A DNA stretch of 64,000 nt from Podospora pseudoanserina (Eukaryota > Ascomycota > Sordariomycetes > Sordariales > Podosporaceae). A program made the position numbers and the translations under genes. Each line of letters starts with the position of its first letter. Position 1 is the stretch's first letter. Shown here piece after piece: positions 32,959-46,479 of the stretch. The stretch lies in the NCBI RefSeq assembly GCF_035222485.1, contig NC_085922.1, forward strand, positions 635,001 to 699,000, in the 5' to 3' direction. The notes beneath the pieces are model-generated. The model saw only the letters and a list, made by a program, of their open reading frames with translations. It ran no database searches and was not told the origin of the DNA.

Positions 32959-35808
32959 ATGGCGCCGGCTTCCCTGTCCGCGCTTCCGAATGAGCTCCTG
33001 GAGTTCATCATCGAGGACCTCGACCGCCTCAAGGACATTGCATCCCTTGCGCGCACCGACAAGCGGCTCTATGATGCGGCAAACTCCTATCTCTACCGGC
33101 GCTCCGCCGAGCGTGGTGATGCATGGCCGCTGGCCTGGGCCGCGCAGTGCGGCATGGTCAAGACGCTTAAAATGGCACTCGCCGTCGGTCTCGATCCAAA
33201 CATCCAGCTTGTTGATCAACTTCCGTCTAGTGAATGGCAAAAGGCCACTGCCACGGCCAAGAGCGCTGCCCTGGGGAATGCCGACGACTGTGTGTGGGAA
33301 TCTGACAACGAGTGCGAGTCCAATGCCGTGGTGGAGTGGTCCCTTGACGCCGAAGAGAGCGACCATGCCACCACCCTCGATACCAACCAGCCTTCTAGCA
33401 GCATCGGAGCCTCGGACCATTGGGGCCACGCCGACGATTCCGAGTCGGATAGCGAGAGTGATGTGCTGATGGACGACATGATGTCATCCGACACCGACGA
33501 TTCCACCTCGAGCTTCGACGGCCACTACGGAGCAGGTCTTGGCCCGAGGATTCCCACCCGGAGCCCCGGCACCGTGACCCGTCGGTTTCATCCCATCCAC
33601 CTTGCCGTCAGAGGTGGTCACACGGAGATCGTCCAGATTTTGCTCAATCATGGAGTGTCGGTCATCGCCTGCTCAGAAAACTTCTGCGGCTGCACCCACC
33701 TATATGGTGTCCTCAACGCGCTAGAGTCGCCCGAGAATTCGCACGTCCCTCATTGGTCACCCCTACACATCGCCATTTGCCATTCCCGCTCAGATGTGGC
33801 CCAACTTTTGCTGTCTCGCGGGGCAACTCCCGCCATGGACCTGTGGAATCCCCATGGTGAGCATCGGGGCCTCGAGGATGGCGCCACAGCTCTGCATCAT
33901 GCAGCCGCCATGGGCCTGACAGACGTCGTCCGGTACCTTGTGGACAATAAGATCCAGACCAACGTGGATGTCAAGGACAACAAGACGCTAACACCCTTGT
34001 ATCATGCCTACGCCAATGGCCGGTTCGACTCCACGCTGCCGCTTCTCCTGGAGCTTGGCGCAAACATCAACGTCGAAACCAAGATGTACATCCCGTACAC
34101 CACCATCACGCCTTTGGGTGAGGCCTGTCGACTTGGCGCTTTTCAGGATGTTGACAAGATGGCCGAACTAGGAGCGGATGTCAATCGTGGCTTCATACTC
34201 ACCACTAACGGCGGTGGCTTGTCGCCACTTCACATGTGCAGCATGCCGTCGGCTCGACCGGCAGGCCAGAGTCCTCTCGATATTTGCGAGGACGAACGGG
34301 CGATTCCCCGGATGAGAACAATGCAATCTCTGGTCTCTAAGGGCGCCGTAGTGGATGCCAAGGACTGTTACGGGGACACGCCGCTCATGGCCGCTGCCCA
34401 GCACTGCAACGTCCCTGCCGTCAAGGCCCTCATCAAAGCAGGTGCCGATGTCCACGCACGAAACGCCATGGGCCGAACCGCTCTGATGCAGGCCATCGTG
34501 GGTCCTTCGAACAAGGCAATGGCTCCGGCCAAGGTGAATCACAATGCCCTGGCTCAGACCATGCGAGCACTGCTCCACGCCGGCGCTCGCATCGACGAAA
34601 CCGACCTAGATGGAAGCTCAATGCTGCATCTTCCTTTTAGACGACAGAAATCGTACGATGAGCTCCAACTATTCACCCTGCGCTTCTTTCTCAACCTCCC
34701 GGGGATCGAGAAACTCTTTTCCATCACCGACAACCGAGGCTGGACGCCGTTCGTGAACGCATTCATGACGCCCAACATTGCTGCCTGCGATATTTTTGTG
34801 CGCAAGGGATGTCTCCGCAGCGGCCTCGAGCCTGATATTCTCAAGGATCTGTTTCGATATGCTGTTAAGGACGCCCCGACGGCTTCCATGGACAGTCTGC
34901 TCGAGATTGTTTTGGATCTCGATACAGACAGGCTGTTGACTTCGGATCCGTCCTTATTCATGACCATGTTTAACCAGGCAAACCAACGTGCCACTCGAGC
35001 ACTGGAGACAATTGCGCGACGCGGACTTCCTCAATTCACCCCTGTCGATTCCACACGTGTCCTGTGCCACGCACTGCGGACGATGGAGCTGTCGGTCGCT
35101 TACTCCCTGATCGATGCCGGCGCCAGCGTTAACACTCCCGACGAATCGGGCGACTATCCATTAGCCTTGTTTGTCAAGAACGCCATCATGCAGTCTCCAG
35201 CTTTGGCCATGCCGTCGGCTGAGCAGCTTCTGCTCGCTTTTCTTCACCACGACGCCAATTTCCATCTGCCCATTCGCCCCGGCTCGTCTGAGAGGATCTT
35301 GAACCGAGTCATCGCCTTGGAGGCAGAAGAGGCGCTGACATTAATATTCAAGATTCAGCCCCTTTCAAACGACCCACGTGCTGCCAACGGCTTTTACCTG
35401 CATGGCGCCCTTTCCCTTGCGGCCGGCCAACGTCTGTGCAACGAGAAGGTCATTGATCTCATCCTCGCAGCGCGCCCAGACTTGACCGAAGTAAACCGGG
35501 CAGGAGATACACCCTTGTCTGTCCTCCTGAAAAGTCTTTGCCGGGAACGACGGTGGACATGGAAATATCACCGCTTTATCAGGGCTTTGACGAGCCCTGG
35601 TTTGGACATCAATCGTCAAAACATTGATCGCAAGTCTATTGTAGATTACCTTGAGGATCTTATGCACCCAAAAAATGGAGGTGCTGGTCAAACCACTTTC
35701 TTGACGCGTCGGCTTCGCCTGGTTGACCTTGAGGGAGGCGGCAAAGCGCTCAAGTTCCTGCCTCGTCCACAGAAGAAGATTAGACCGAGAAACATTGTGG
35801 ACTCTTGA
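32959..35808 (+). CDS. F-box and ankyrin-repeat protein
   Basis: One exon encodes 949 residues from the ATG at 32,959 (gcaaccATGG context). Residues 5-48 form an F-box (LSALPNELLEFIIEDLDRL, then LYDAANSYLYRR). Residues about 55-75 begin ankyrin-like helices. Next is an acidic Ser/Asp-rich linker at about 115-190 (DDSESDSESDVLMDDM). From about 210 to 560 there are clear ankyrin repeats (HPIHLAVRGGHTEIVQILLNH, WSPLHIAICHSRSDVAQLLLS, TALHHAAAMGLTDVVRYLV, TPLMAAAQHCNVPAVKALIK). Weaker repeats continue to about 860. F-box proteins link substrates to SCF ubiquitin ligases through Skp1, and ankyrins would supply the binding surface. The target is unknown. Such fusions form large expanded families in Pezizomycotina. 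Confidence 0.85.
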   Translation: MAPASLSALPNELLEFIIEDLDRLKDIASLARTDKRLYDAANSYLYRRSAERGDAWPLAWAAQCGMVKTLKMALAVGLDPNIQLVDQLPSSEWQKATATAKSAALGNADDCVWESDNECESNAVVEWSLDAEESDHATTLDTNQPSSSIGASDHWGHADDSESDSESDVLMDDMMSSDTDDSTSSFDGHYGAGLGPRIPTRSPGTVTRRFHPIHLAVRGGHTEIVQILLNHGVSVIACSENFCGCTHLYGVLNALESPENSHVPHWSPLHIAICHSRSDVAQLLLSRGATPAMDLWNPHGEHRGLEDGATALHHAAAMGLTDVVRYLVDNKIQTNVDVKDNKTLTPLYHAYANGRFDSTLPLLLELGANINVETKMYIPYTTITPLGEACRLGAFQDVDKMAELGADVNRGFILTTNGGGLSPLHMCSMPSARPAGQSPLDICEDERAIPRMRTMQSLVSKGAVVDAKDCYGDTPLMAAAQHCNVPAVKALIKAGADVHARNAMGRTALMQAIVGPSNKAMAPAKVNHNALAQTMRALLHAGARIDETDLDGSSMLHLPFRRQKSYDELQLFTLRFFLNLPGIEKLFSITDNRGWTPFVNAFMTPNIAACDIFVRKGCLRSGLEPDILKDLFRYAVKDAPTASMDSLLEIVLDLDTDRLLTSDPSLFMTMFNQANQRATRALETIARRGLPQFTPVDSTRVLCHALRTMELSVAYSLIDAGASVNTPDESGDYPLALFVKNAIMQSPALAMPSAEQLLLAFLHHDANFHLPIRPGSSERILNRVIALEAEEALTLIFKIQPLSNDPRAANGFYLHGALSLAAGQRLCNEKVIDLILAARPDLTEVNRAGDTPLSVLLKSLCRERRWTWKYHRFIRALTSPGLDINRQNIDRKSIVDYLEDLMHPKNGGAGQTTFLTRRLRLVDLEGGGKALKFLPRPQKKIRPRNIVDS

Positions 35809-38374
35809 GGGCACCTGCCCGCTCTCCAACTCCGGCTTGGCAATTGCTGACCTGAGGAATAGGAAAGACCATTCTTCCCTCGTCCGTATCGGGACGTTGG
35901 GCTTGTTTTCGTTCTTTCCTGCATCTATAACACTCGACCGCAACCTTCCGTAGGATAGCGATCTGTCAGTTGCCCAGCAGGACCAGCGAGTCGGTACCTG
36001 TATCGTCAGACCTCTCTGTCCTTTTTGTCAGTGGAACATGCATCTTCAATAATCCGTATTGGCCAACGCCACCCATAGTGCAACGCCGACAACTCCCTTG
36101 CCTTGATGGGCAACACGCGGCTCAAGATGGTAGGGGGCGCCACAACTTCGTCGTCCAGTACCCTCGACAGACCAAATTTGAGCCGCCTCACACGACGCTC
36201 GCATTCTCAGAGATCCTCAGACCCAGGCGATTTAAGTCATGTGTCTCCTTTGCCCAGCAACCCGCTGGATGTGATGGAACAGGGGTACATGGCGGATGAC
36301 CATCACAATTCTCGACATGCGCAAGAAAAGGGATCGGAGAAGATATCCTACCGAAGAAGTGCTATCACGTTTATCAGGACTAGGTGCGAACCAATTAATC
36401 CTTACTGGTTGCTTTGTCTTGGCTCTAACTTTGTTTGCGATGCAGCTGGGCTTCTTTTGTATCGTGTTCGAAATGGGCAGTACGAATATTGCTAGGACAA
36501 AATCCGGCGTGGAACAGTGCGATCATGGTTCTAGCGACATACTTGGGTATCCTGGTGGCCATCTCTAGCATCTTTGGATGGCCGGTGCTGCCCTTGATAC
36601 GCATCCGAGGGCGACAGGGGTCGTCCGTAATACCGTTTGGAGGGGGGAGTCTCAGTCGCGCTCGCCCATGTCATACAACCACCATCAACAACTATTCACC
36701 GACTACTATCAACAATTACGTCTAAGATGAGTAGCCAAGTCCCAACGGGACCGGATATCACATTATTGCTGCTGAGCTGTACACTATCTTCGGAGGTTCC
36801 ATCATTTTGTGAACCAATGCGTGCCCTGGCTTTTCTGTCAGCCCCTGGCCCATGCTGAACAAGATTCGATATGTTTAACAACTGTCTTTTGACCCCTCGG
36901 TAACGTTGCAATCGATGAAGAGATAGTCCACTGCAACCGTGATACAACCTGATAGGTCAGCATGTGGTAGGGTGGGATTCTGCTACCAGGGAACTTTGGG
37001 TGGGGCATGTGCGTACCTGATAGTTTTCTTGATTCTTGATGAGAGTGCCGCTGCCGCGGGACAGCCCGACGGCTGTGCCTCACCGGTAGTTGAAACTTAT
37101 ATTGTTGCTGGAGGCAATACTGGTGCCCAGATATACGTAGGCTATTTGAGGGTCAACCGAACGGGCGGGTGTCGAGAATAAGCATGTTATCACACCTCTA
37201 TCGTCCGAAAGCACATGATTGCCCAGCACCAGAGGAAAGCCGATAGCTAGCTGGCTCCAAATCTCACCGCGAGTCTAACCCTATTCGCGAAATCTCACTT
37301 CTCGGCCGGAAAGGCAGGATGGCAGATGAGCTTAACGCATGCTGCCACAGTCTAGACCAAAGCAGACCTCGGTACTCCTTCGACAACCTTGACATGATTT
37401 TTTTTGGTCAGGGGTAAGTTGGAAACTCCATGTAGCCTGTATCGACCTTCCCAATCTGGACAGTACGATCATGGCCGGTGCCTGGTGATCACAATCACGT
37501 TTGTACTGGATGATACCTGGTAAAGGACTGACAACACCTTGGCTCTCTGATTGGAACTTTTCGACACACCACCTGCGTCTTGTCAGAACGGCATGCTCCC
37601 CTCACTTCACCAACTTGCCTGATAGCTCAGGTAACACCCTCGACGACGGCGGTTAGACTCCAGAGTAGTGTTGCATCCAAAGTAGCCCGCAGCAGCATAG
37701 ACACGGCCTGGGTTGGGGATAGTATTGGTCATTTGAGAAATTACCGACGGCGAATGCACTGAAAATGTTCACAACCACAACACATGCGCATGTCAACGAT
37801 CTTTCAAAGGTAGCCATCGTGCTTCTTAAGCTCTCCGGAGCAGTCTTCCGCGTGAAATGGACCGCGGCAACGTTGCTATCGATCGGAATACTTATGCACC
37901 CAGCAAGCTGGGGGAGATGGAGTCAATAGATGAGGTCCTGGGATCTCTCCTGGGACCATTCCTTGAAACAACGTTCTATGGGAACTATAAGAGGAAACAA
38001 AATGTCCGCTGTTTTTACTTGCAGACTCTGCCAGCAGCTGAGACGACTGTTTTTGAACAGGGGTATCCATTTACAAAGCATTCCGCTTCAGTGGGCCTTC
38101 ACTCAGCTGGTCCACCACCCAGCCTCAGAAACACCATCACGGATAACACCAAATACTCAAAAGATTGATTTTTCCCAGCCTCTGGATTTCAACCCGAGTA
38201 CTCGAGCAAAAGCTGCTGTGGGTGCAGTTGCGACTCGATTTGATATTTAGGGGGCGGGTTGCTGTCGACTTTTTCCCGAGCGAAAGCTTTCTCATAACAT
38301 TCTCCCCCTCATCCCGGCACGCTTGGTGTCTGTCTGTCTCTCACTACATGTTTTCAAGTCGCTGAACGACCACA
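35809..38374. other. Intergenic, mostly unexplained 2.6 kb
   Basis: No intact gene is supported. A possible frameshifted membrane-protein remnant (36,106-36,732) is listed separately. Other frames (36,939-37,181; 37,857-38,168) are short and unrecognised. The last few hundred bases should hold the chitinase promoter, including a CT-rich stretch (38,283-38,345). Confidence 0.45.
36106..36732 (+). pseudogene. Possible frameshifted membrane-protein remnant
   Basis: Three consecutive frames overlap and together read like one protein. The first is a Ser/Thr-rich hydrophilic start from the ATG at 36,106. The next frame has a hydrophobic helix (LILTGCFVLALTLFAMQLG, near 36,390-36,450). The third frame has a second helix (IMVLATYLGILVAISSIFGW, near 36,525-36,585) followed by basic residues and a stop at about 36,723. 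No clear GT-AG introns explain the frame changes, so decay is more likely than splicing. No family is recognised and the call is weak. Confidence 0.25.
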
Positions 38375-39825
<1,451 letters not shown>

Positions 39826-42800
39826 AGGGCTGGGTGTTTGGGTAAGGGTGGGGGGTGTGAGGAGAAGAATAATATGATCCTCCTGACGACCGGTGATATT
39901 CTCTGATTTCTGCTTCTTTTTCTTCTTCCGGATTCCAGATTTTTTGTTCATCGAGGGGTCCTTTCCTATCGGGATTACTGTATGATGATGACGATAACGA
40001 TGAATGAATGAGTGTACATTAAATAAGCGTTATTTTAAGTCAAGTCCATGCTTGCTGTTGCTGTGAATGTTGCCTGTCCTGACCCGCACCCATCTCATAA
40101 CTTGGATGGTCCCTTGTTCTGCTTGATGTCTCGCGTCTTCCCGCACGTTCAAGCTGCGTATGAGAGATCAGAAGAAAAGTCATGATTGGCCCAAGCCATT
40201 TACCGTCCGGGCCTTTTCTCCCGTTGTAGCGTCCATGAGTGGACGAGGGAGAAAATTCAAGCCAAGATTCACTCTGTAATAAAATCTCTATTCAAGCCAA
40301 TAATAGCTGTTGTTTGATGTCTTGAACGACCCGCAAGGGTCAGTGCAGATAACAGGGTGAAAAGAAAGCAACTCGGCTGTTGCCGGCTGAGACAGTCTCC
40401 GCCCTGCAGTTCTGGTTTCTTTTCGTTTGGTCGAAGGAACTTCTGGTCACATGGTAAGTGCCTCCGGCGGCCTGGTCTCATGGCAAAACGTTTCTTGCCA
40501 GGCCATCGCCAGTGCGTGGCAACTGCAAGCCTTGCTGATCATAGTTGCTGGCGGGTCCAATGATCATTCTGGCTCACCTGCGTGTATGTCTGACAATCAG
40601 AACACCCGGCCGAGTATCCTCGAAATTCAACGTCTTCTGTCCTATATCCGGAACATAATCCATGAGAGGCGGTGAGGCAGTGCTTGATATCTCGCAACTG
40701 AATGGTTGTTACAAATGCGAGGAAATTGAAAAGAAAGCACATGTAGTTAGGTATGTGACATCCGATGGAGTGAGCATATGAATAAATAGGTAGGTAAAGG
40801 AGTCTTCTACTATGACCACATGCAGGGGTTAGCGTATGAAAATGAGGGCAGACGAAGGAAGCTGTACTACACCCAAGTCCTTCTCTCCAGATGGAAAAGA
40901 ACACGGGAGTCGTGCCGGTTGGTGCCTTGAGTAATTATCTCGAACGGGATAAACTGATCGGTTTGGGAGTCCCGAAAGGTGCCAGCCTGTGTCGATCTTA
41001 CCATCACAGACACCCTATTGCATCTTTACTCACAATGGGATGCTAAGGATGCCGTCATCAAAAGGTACAGGTGGAAGACGTGAGCCGACAGAATGAACGT
41101 CACATCACCGGTGCCCTTTTCCGAGACAAAGCTGGTCCAGATATGCCTTGTCCAGCTGGTTATCGTGACAGTCGTCGTGATAGGGAACAGAATCAAGGGG
41201 TGGGGGACACGGCCCGATTTCCAGGGCCCTGGGGTCAAGGAGACATGGGAAGAAACTGAAAAGTGGAATGGGTGTGAGGTCAATGGCTGCTGATAGGCTG
41301 TGCCGCCATGGAACCGAAGAATTGGTGCATTGAACTTCTGATCTGTTGTTGGTCAAGGTTGGTGGTGGCAGAGAGAGGAGAAGTTGGGCGGCATGTACAG
41401 ATTGAAGGACGATCTTGGTACCACAATGGCGTCTGAACAGACTGCCCAGCTTGTGTTGGTGCACCAAACGATTCCTGGGACCATGAATACCACTGCTGTG
41501 GGTGGGACAAGAGGAGAGGTACCGAGGAGAAAAGTGGCTGCGGCTCAGCACCACACGAACTGGGGGTTGATCCATATCTGCGGGTTTCTGCCGGTCCCTT
41601 CCAGGCTGGAGCGCCAAAGGCTCTCGGGGATTCGTCGTACAGACTTGTTAAATCAGACATTGCCATTGGTTGGATGCTCCCGTTTTTTTTTGATTTGATG
41701 GCGGGAAATAGCCCCTCACGGTTGCGCAACGCCTAGAGAGGCGCCGATCCTTTTCTGAGTATGCACCAGTTCCCCGTCGTCCGTGGCTCGTCCGGTCCTT
41801 AGCGAGCGATGCAATGGTCGGTGATGATGTGTTGTGTGTGTCTCCCTTGTTGGCTTGTTCATGGTACCGTGGTCAAGGATCTCGCCAGAGGAACAGACAG
41901 GGCTGACGGAATCAACACAAGGATGTTGATGCAACATTGTTTAGTCTTGGTCGGGAATTTGTTGAAGCCAAGCCGGGAATCCAACGGGGCAGATCAGAGC
42001 AAGGCAAGCTCAGAAGACGTCTGCGAAGTTCATATGAAGCACAGGCTGATAATGATGAGAGAAGAGTCGTAGAGGAAATCGGCATCCGCTGGAGAAACGC
42101 AGGCTGCCATGCAACCAAACCTGCAGCTGCAGGATGGCCGCTTGTTGGGTCGTGGAGCCAACATGCAGCGAACATCTGCCATCTGCCATCTGATCTGCTG
42201 CATGAACTGGCGCGTTGATGGCGGTTGGGGACGATGCTGCTTGTGGAAATGCGCGGCGTCCATGTCTCGCTCAGCGGCAGTTGCAAGCTGAAATGGGCAA
42301 CTCCAAGCATCAGAAAACAGGAACAGCCCAGCCCAAAGTGGACACGAGCAAACCCCGGAGCATGATTCAGTTCCCACTTGGGACGCCCAGGGAGATGTCG
42401 ATCAGAGCCGCTAGCGGCCTAGATGGTGAACGCACGCACTCTTCGGTCAGGCTTGGAGCGCAACGGCCCGAACAAAAGGCAGAGGGGTGCTGAAAACCAA
42501 ATGATCAATAGGTATCTCTCTGTTGAGATGCGATACCTGGGTCTACGGCCCAGCACCCTGGAAAGCGATGGTCCCAAATCCCAGACAGCCCCCACCCCCC
42601 CCCTCACCCTCCCTGTCCCCTCAAGCTGCCCACCAGAGAATAGTGTACCTAGCTGTAGGGATAGATACTTGCTCCGATGGGTTCGCGGGAGTGGAGTGTT
42701 GAGAACGGGTCCAGAGGGAGATCGGTGGCTGGATACCATGGCTAGTCTTTCGATACAATGATACACCGCTCTCTGCTCTGCCCTTTGGTCGGCCGCCATC

Positions 42801-43123
42801 GCCGATATGTATGTACCGTATGTAGGTATGATTACGGCAGGGCAGGCAGGCGCAACCTATCTTGGAGTCGGGGACCTGCATCTGTCCAGAGTGGGAAGGA
42901 GAAGATCTCTCGTGCCAGTCCGTGACATCCACACCCGTCGACCTTGTATAACTGGGCCTAGAGAACCCTGCATCTGTCAAGGCAGTTCCCTTCCCACTTC
43001 TTGCACAGTTCAGATTGCATTTGCTCACCAGACACCGGCCGTCTTGCTTCTACAACCCATCTATTCTCTCCATCTTTGCCCGTGCATAGACACTGCCAGC
43101 CTACTATCCACTCGGTGCTCACC
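39826..43123. other. Long intergenic region, no supported gene
   Basis: About 3.3 kb of GC-balanced DNA between the chitinase and the Zn2Cys6 gene. Open frames on both strands (for example 41,105-41,617 and 41,280-41,729, minus) overlap each other, have odd composition and match nothing I know. The last kilobase is presumably the regulator promoter. A long untranslated or non-coding RNA cannot be excluded. Confidence 0.5.
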
Positions 43124-45288
43124 ATGACTGCTGCCCGTCGCACAAAAAGTGCAGTTGACACAACCGACCGGGCACCACGGCAGCTCCCCGGATCCGCCTG
43201 CGAGGCATGCCAGAAGCGCAAAGTACGATGTAAGAATTCATGTACACTCAATACAACGTTTCCGTTTCGTACTGACCAAAACCCCAGGTGACAGGAAAAG
43301 TCCTTGTGGGACTTGCAAAGATGGCGGTCTCGTGTGTGAAATCAACACCCAACGACGACCACGGGGCCCCAAGAAGGGCGAACTCAACAACCTTCGAAGT
43401 CAAGTTGGTGTGTGTTTAAATCGTGTTGGTGTGTACTATGGCCTCCCACTCCCCATCGCCATGTCGCTTCTTGCACATGATGCTGACTGTGCTCAATAGT
43501 GGCTCTGGAACGACGCCTCAGTCTTGATCCCACCGAAGAAGCGTTGACCCTCGCTACTCAGTTTTCAGAAGCCCCGCCCGTGCCCGAAATGCCATCTGCA
43601 AGCTCGGCCTCGGATCAGGACTTTTCGCAGTTTCCGTCACCATCATGTCAAAGAAGGCCTTCCTGGGAGAGCGATATCCATATTGCCATGTCTCCCATGA
43701 CACCTAGCTCCCTTCCGATGGGCTTCTCGACTTTCCAGTTCCCTCCCTCTCCCCAATCCCCACCGAGATGCGCATTTGTCGATGATTTGATGCGAGCGGA
43801 TCTGTATGTTCTTACTATTTCCCCCAGATACTTCTCGATGTGACTCCTGACCTGAACGTGTTGCAGTGACCAGCTGTATTTCGACCGGGTCCACCCAAAT
43901 GTGCCCATCTTCAGCCAGTCGCAATATTTTGCCAGATCTCGGCAGATTTCCATGATGGATGGGCCGAATTACTTGCTGTGTCTGCAGTATGCCATGTGGA
44001 CATTGGCAATGTCGTTTTCGTCGCAGTTTGAAAGTTCGCGGGATCTCTTCTACAAGGAAACCCGCCATATGCTCGAAAACCTGGACCTCCACGAGGACGA
44101 CATGAACACGGTGCGGGTGGAACAAGTGCAAGCGTGGCTTCTGCTTGCCTTCTACGAGTTCGCACGGTGCAACTACCGGCGTGCCTGGATCACGGCCGGC
44201 AGGGCGTTTAGGCTTGTCCAACTTGCACGGCTCCACGAGGTTGATATTTCGGAGAATGCGGCTGAATGCGACGACGCTGTTTCAAGGGAGGAAAAGCGTA
44301 GAACATTCTGGGTTGCATATTATCTGGATCGGCTTCTGTGTATCAGAAACCGTAGGCCGTTGACGCTGATCGAAGAAATGGTAGGTTCCGTCACCATCCC
44401 TGCGCATCTTGGTGATCCTCATCTCCGAACCGCAACTAATAACATCATGCCAGATCTGTACCAGACTCCCGTCTTCAGACCTCGCCTTTCAGGGCGGCAG
44501 TCCCGTTCAAGAGCGGTTTCTGGAAGAGGTCTTTGCATCCGGGGACCACAGCCTCTTGTCGCCTCTGGCCGAGTCTGCCATTTTGCTCACGATATTTGGT
44601 CGTGCAGTATCGCAATGCCAGGCCCAACGAACGCAACCGACATATGCAAGCGCATCACTGGAGTTCTGGATGCGTCAAGAATGGGTCAAAAACACGCTGA
44701 GCTCGTCTTTGAATTCGTTGATGGTCAACCACCCAGTTATCTCAGCAGCAGAGCCGATGCTGTTCTTTTCCACCATGATGGCGCACGCCGTCAAAATCTA
44801 CATGTGCCAGATTGTCGAGTCCACATCCCACGAGGAATCATGTCGACCCAACGTAGTAGAGTGCCAGAACCAAGCCATGCACGCGGCAAGGGAGATCGCG
44901 AGACTGGTCAAAGCCCACGAGCACATCCCCTATTTCAAGGTGAGACACTTTTTCTCGAGCACATGGCATCATCAGAACACAAACTAATGCATCTTCTACG
45001 AGATAGGCCTACATTTTCCTCCCGCTCGCCATCTTTTTGGCCGCGTCAAGGCTCATGGCACATCTAGACTGTGTGGTGGAGAACATGCAAGCACTTACGC
45101 CGCTAGGGACTTCATGTTATCAAGGGATGGAAGTCAAGGACGGCATCAATGCCGAGTTTCAGTGTTGCATGAACGCGCTGAGGAGCATGCAGAGCTTCAA
45201 CAATCTTGCACGCGAATACTTGCTTGTGTTGGAGCCACAGGAGTCGTTTTCACTCACTGCTTTTCAGGGGGCTTTTCTCTGTGAATAG
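43124..45288 (+). CDS. Zn2Cys6 transcription factor with fungal-specific domain
   Basis: Six exons (43,124-43,229; 43,288-43,407; 43,500-43,803; 43,867-44,380; 44,454-44,939; 45,007-45,288) join in frame to 603 residues. The binuclear zinc cluster has Cys at 26, 29, 36, 42, 45 and 52 (CX2CX6CX5CX2CX6C) with the basic patch QKRKVRC; intron 1 splits codon 36. A basic stretch RRPRGPKKGE follows. The middle-homology (Fungal_trans) domain starts around DQLYFDRVHPNVPIF and includes EEKRRTFWVAYYLDRLLC and RPLTLIEEMICTRLP. It should be a nuclear activator binding CGG-type sites. It lies tail-to-tail with the PKS gene, so it is the natural candidate regulator of the cluster. Confidence 0.9.
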
Positions 45289-46479
45289 GTATATAATATC
45301 AGGCTTTGTAATATGTGCGAAGGGACACCCAACCAATAAGATATCCGTCCGTCATCATGCTGAGAGTCTGTTCCAATGTCATGTATGGTTGTTTGGCAAT
45401 ACACCGCACAGCCAGGGGCTCGGGGATTCAGGACTGGTATGGTTGCGTGTTAATTCGTGAGCATTCAAGACAGATTTAGATAGGGACATAGAAAGCCCCT
45501 TAAAAGACACTTCATGATGAATGAGATCTTGCCTCATGATGCGACGATGCCAACCCCACCTATTCAAGCTCAGTCATGCGTACATGATCGACACCCTTGC
45601 TTGGTTCGCAGACAGCCCCCTGACAGGACCCTCCATCAATACTTCTTATCTGCGCGGCTTTCTCCATCATTCACCATCAAACAGACTTGGATAACTAGGT
45701 ATGTAGTCTGACAAGCAGAAAAAAACAAACGTGTGGTATGACATGGCATCAGGTCAAGCTGGACGTCAAATGGCAGTTGCATCTTCATGGTTGCACCGCA
45801 TCAGTTCGTACCGGCTCGTTGGTACCCAAGACATCATCGTAAGCAACACGTCGTCATCCTATACTCATCCAGGACAACATTTCCAATCAATCTACCTGGC
45901 ATATGTCGTGATTTGGAAAAAGTGCGAGAAAGAAGGGGTGGTCAGCAACAAACAAGGTGGAATGATCGACATATTTCGCCAACAAACAACACGTGACCAT
46001 GGTGTCGGATTTGCTGATACCACCTCAAAGTTTTCAAATTTCGACAAATCGGGGCACATCGGAAGTTTGTGCTCATCGCCCGGGTGTGCCAGCAGCAAGG
46101 ATGGCCAGATCACAACTCAACATGCTGCAAGCACGATCGGGGCGTCGGGGATCTGCAAGATGATCGACAAACGCAGCTCCACTGCCAGAGCTGCTCAGCT
46201 GACAGACAGTTCGTGAGTCTGGTGTCAAACGACCCGCAATGGTGCACGTTGAGACAGGAAACGTTTTGTAACCATTCGCTATCAACGGGCTGGCCATCAA
46301 GGTACTCCATGATCCGGCTTTCCAAAGCAAACAACCAAACCAAACCACATAGACAATCCAACAATAATGGTACAAAAACTACAACCAACATTAAAAATTA
46401 TAAGAGAAGAGAAAACACGCAAACACACACAATACTGACAGCAAAACAATGTAGCCAACCCGCCGCAACACCATCGACC
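45289..46479. other. Convergent intergenic region, no supported gene
   Basis: This is 1.2 kb between the 3' ends of the regulator and the PKS, both genes ending here. Short frames such as 45,731-46,216 show no domain. It should contain the two 3'UTRs. Confidence 0.5.

Noticed and set aside
41105-41729. Overlapping minus-strand open frames of 149 and 170 codons
   Set aside because: They overlap in different frames, have no recognisable domain and could be chance in GC-balanced DNA.
44381-44453. Reading through the fourth intron of the Zn2Cys6 gene
   Set aside because: The frame stays open across it, but the conserved continuation (EEMICTRLP) appears only when GTAGGT...CCAG is spliced.
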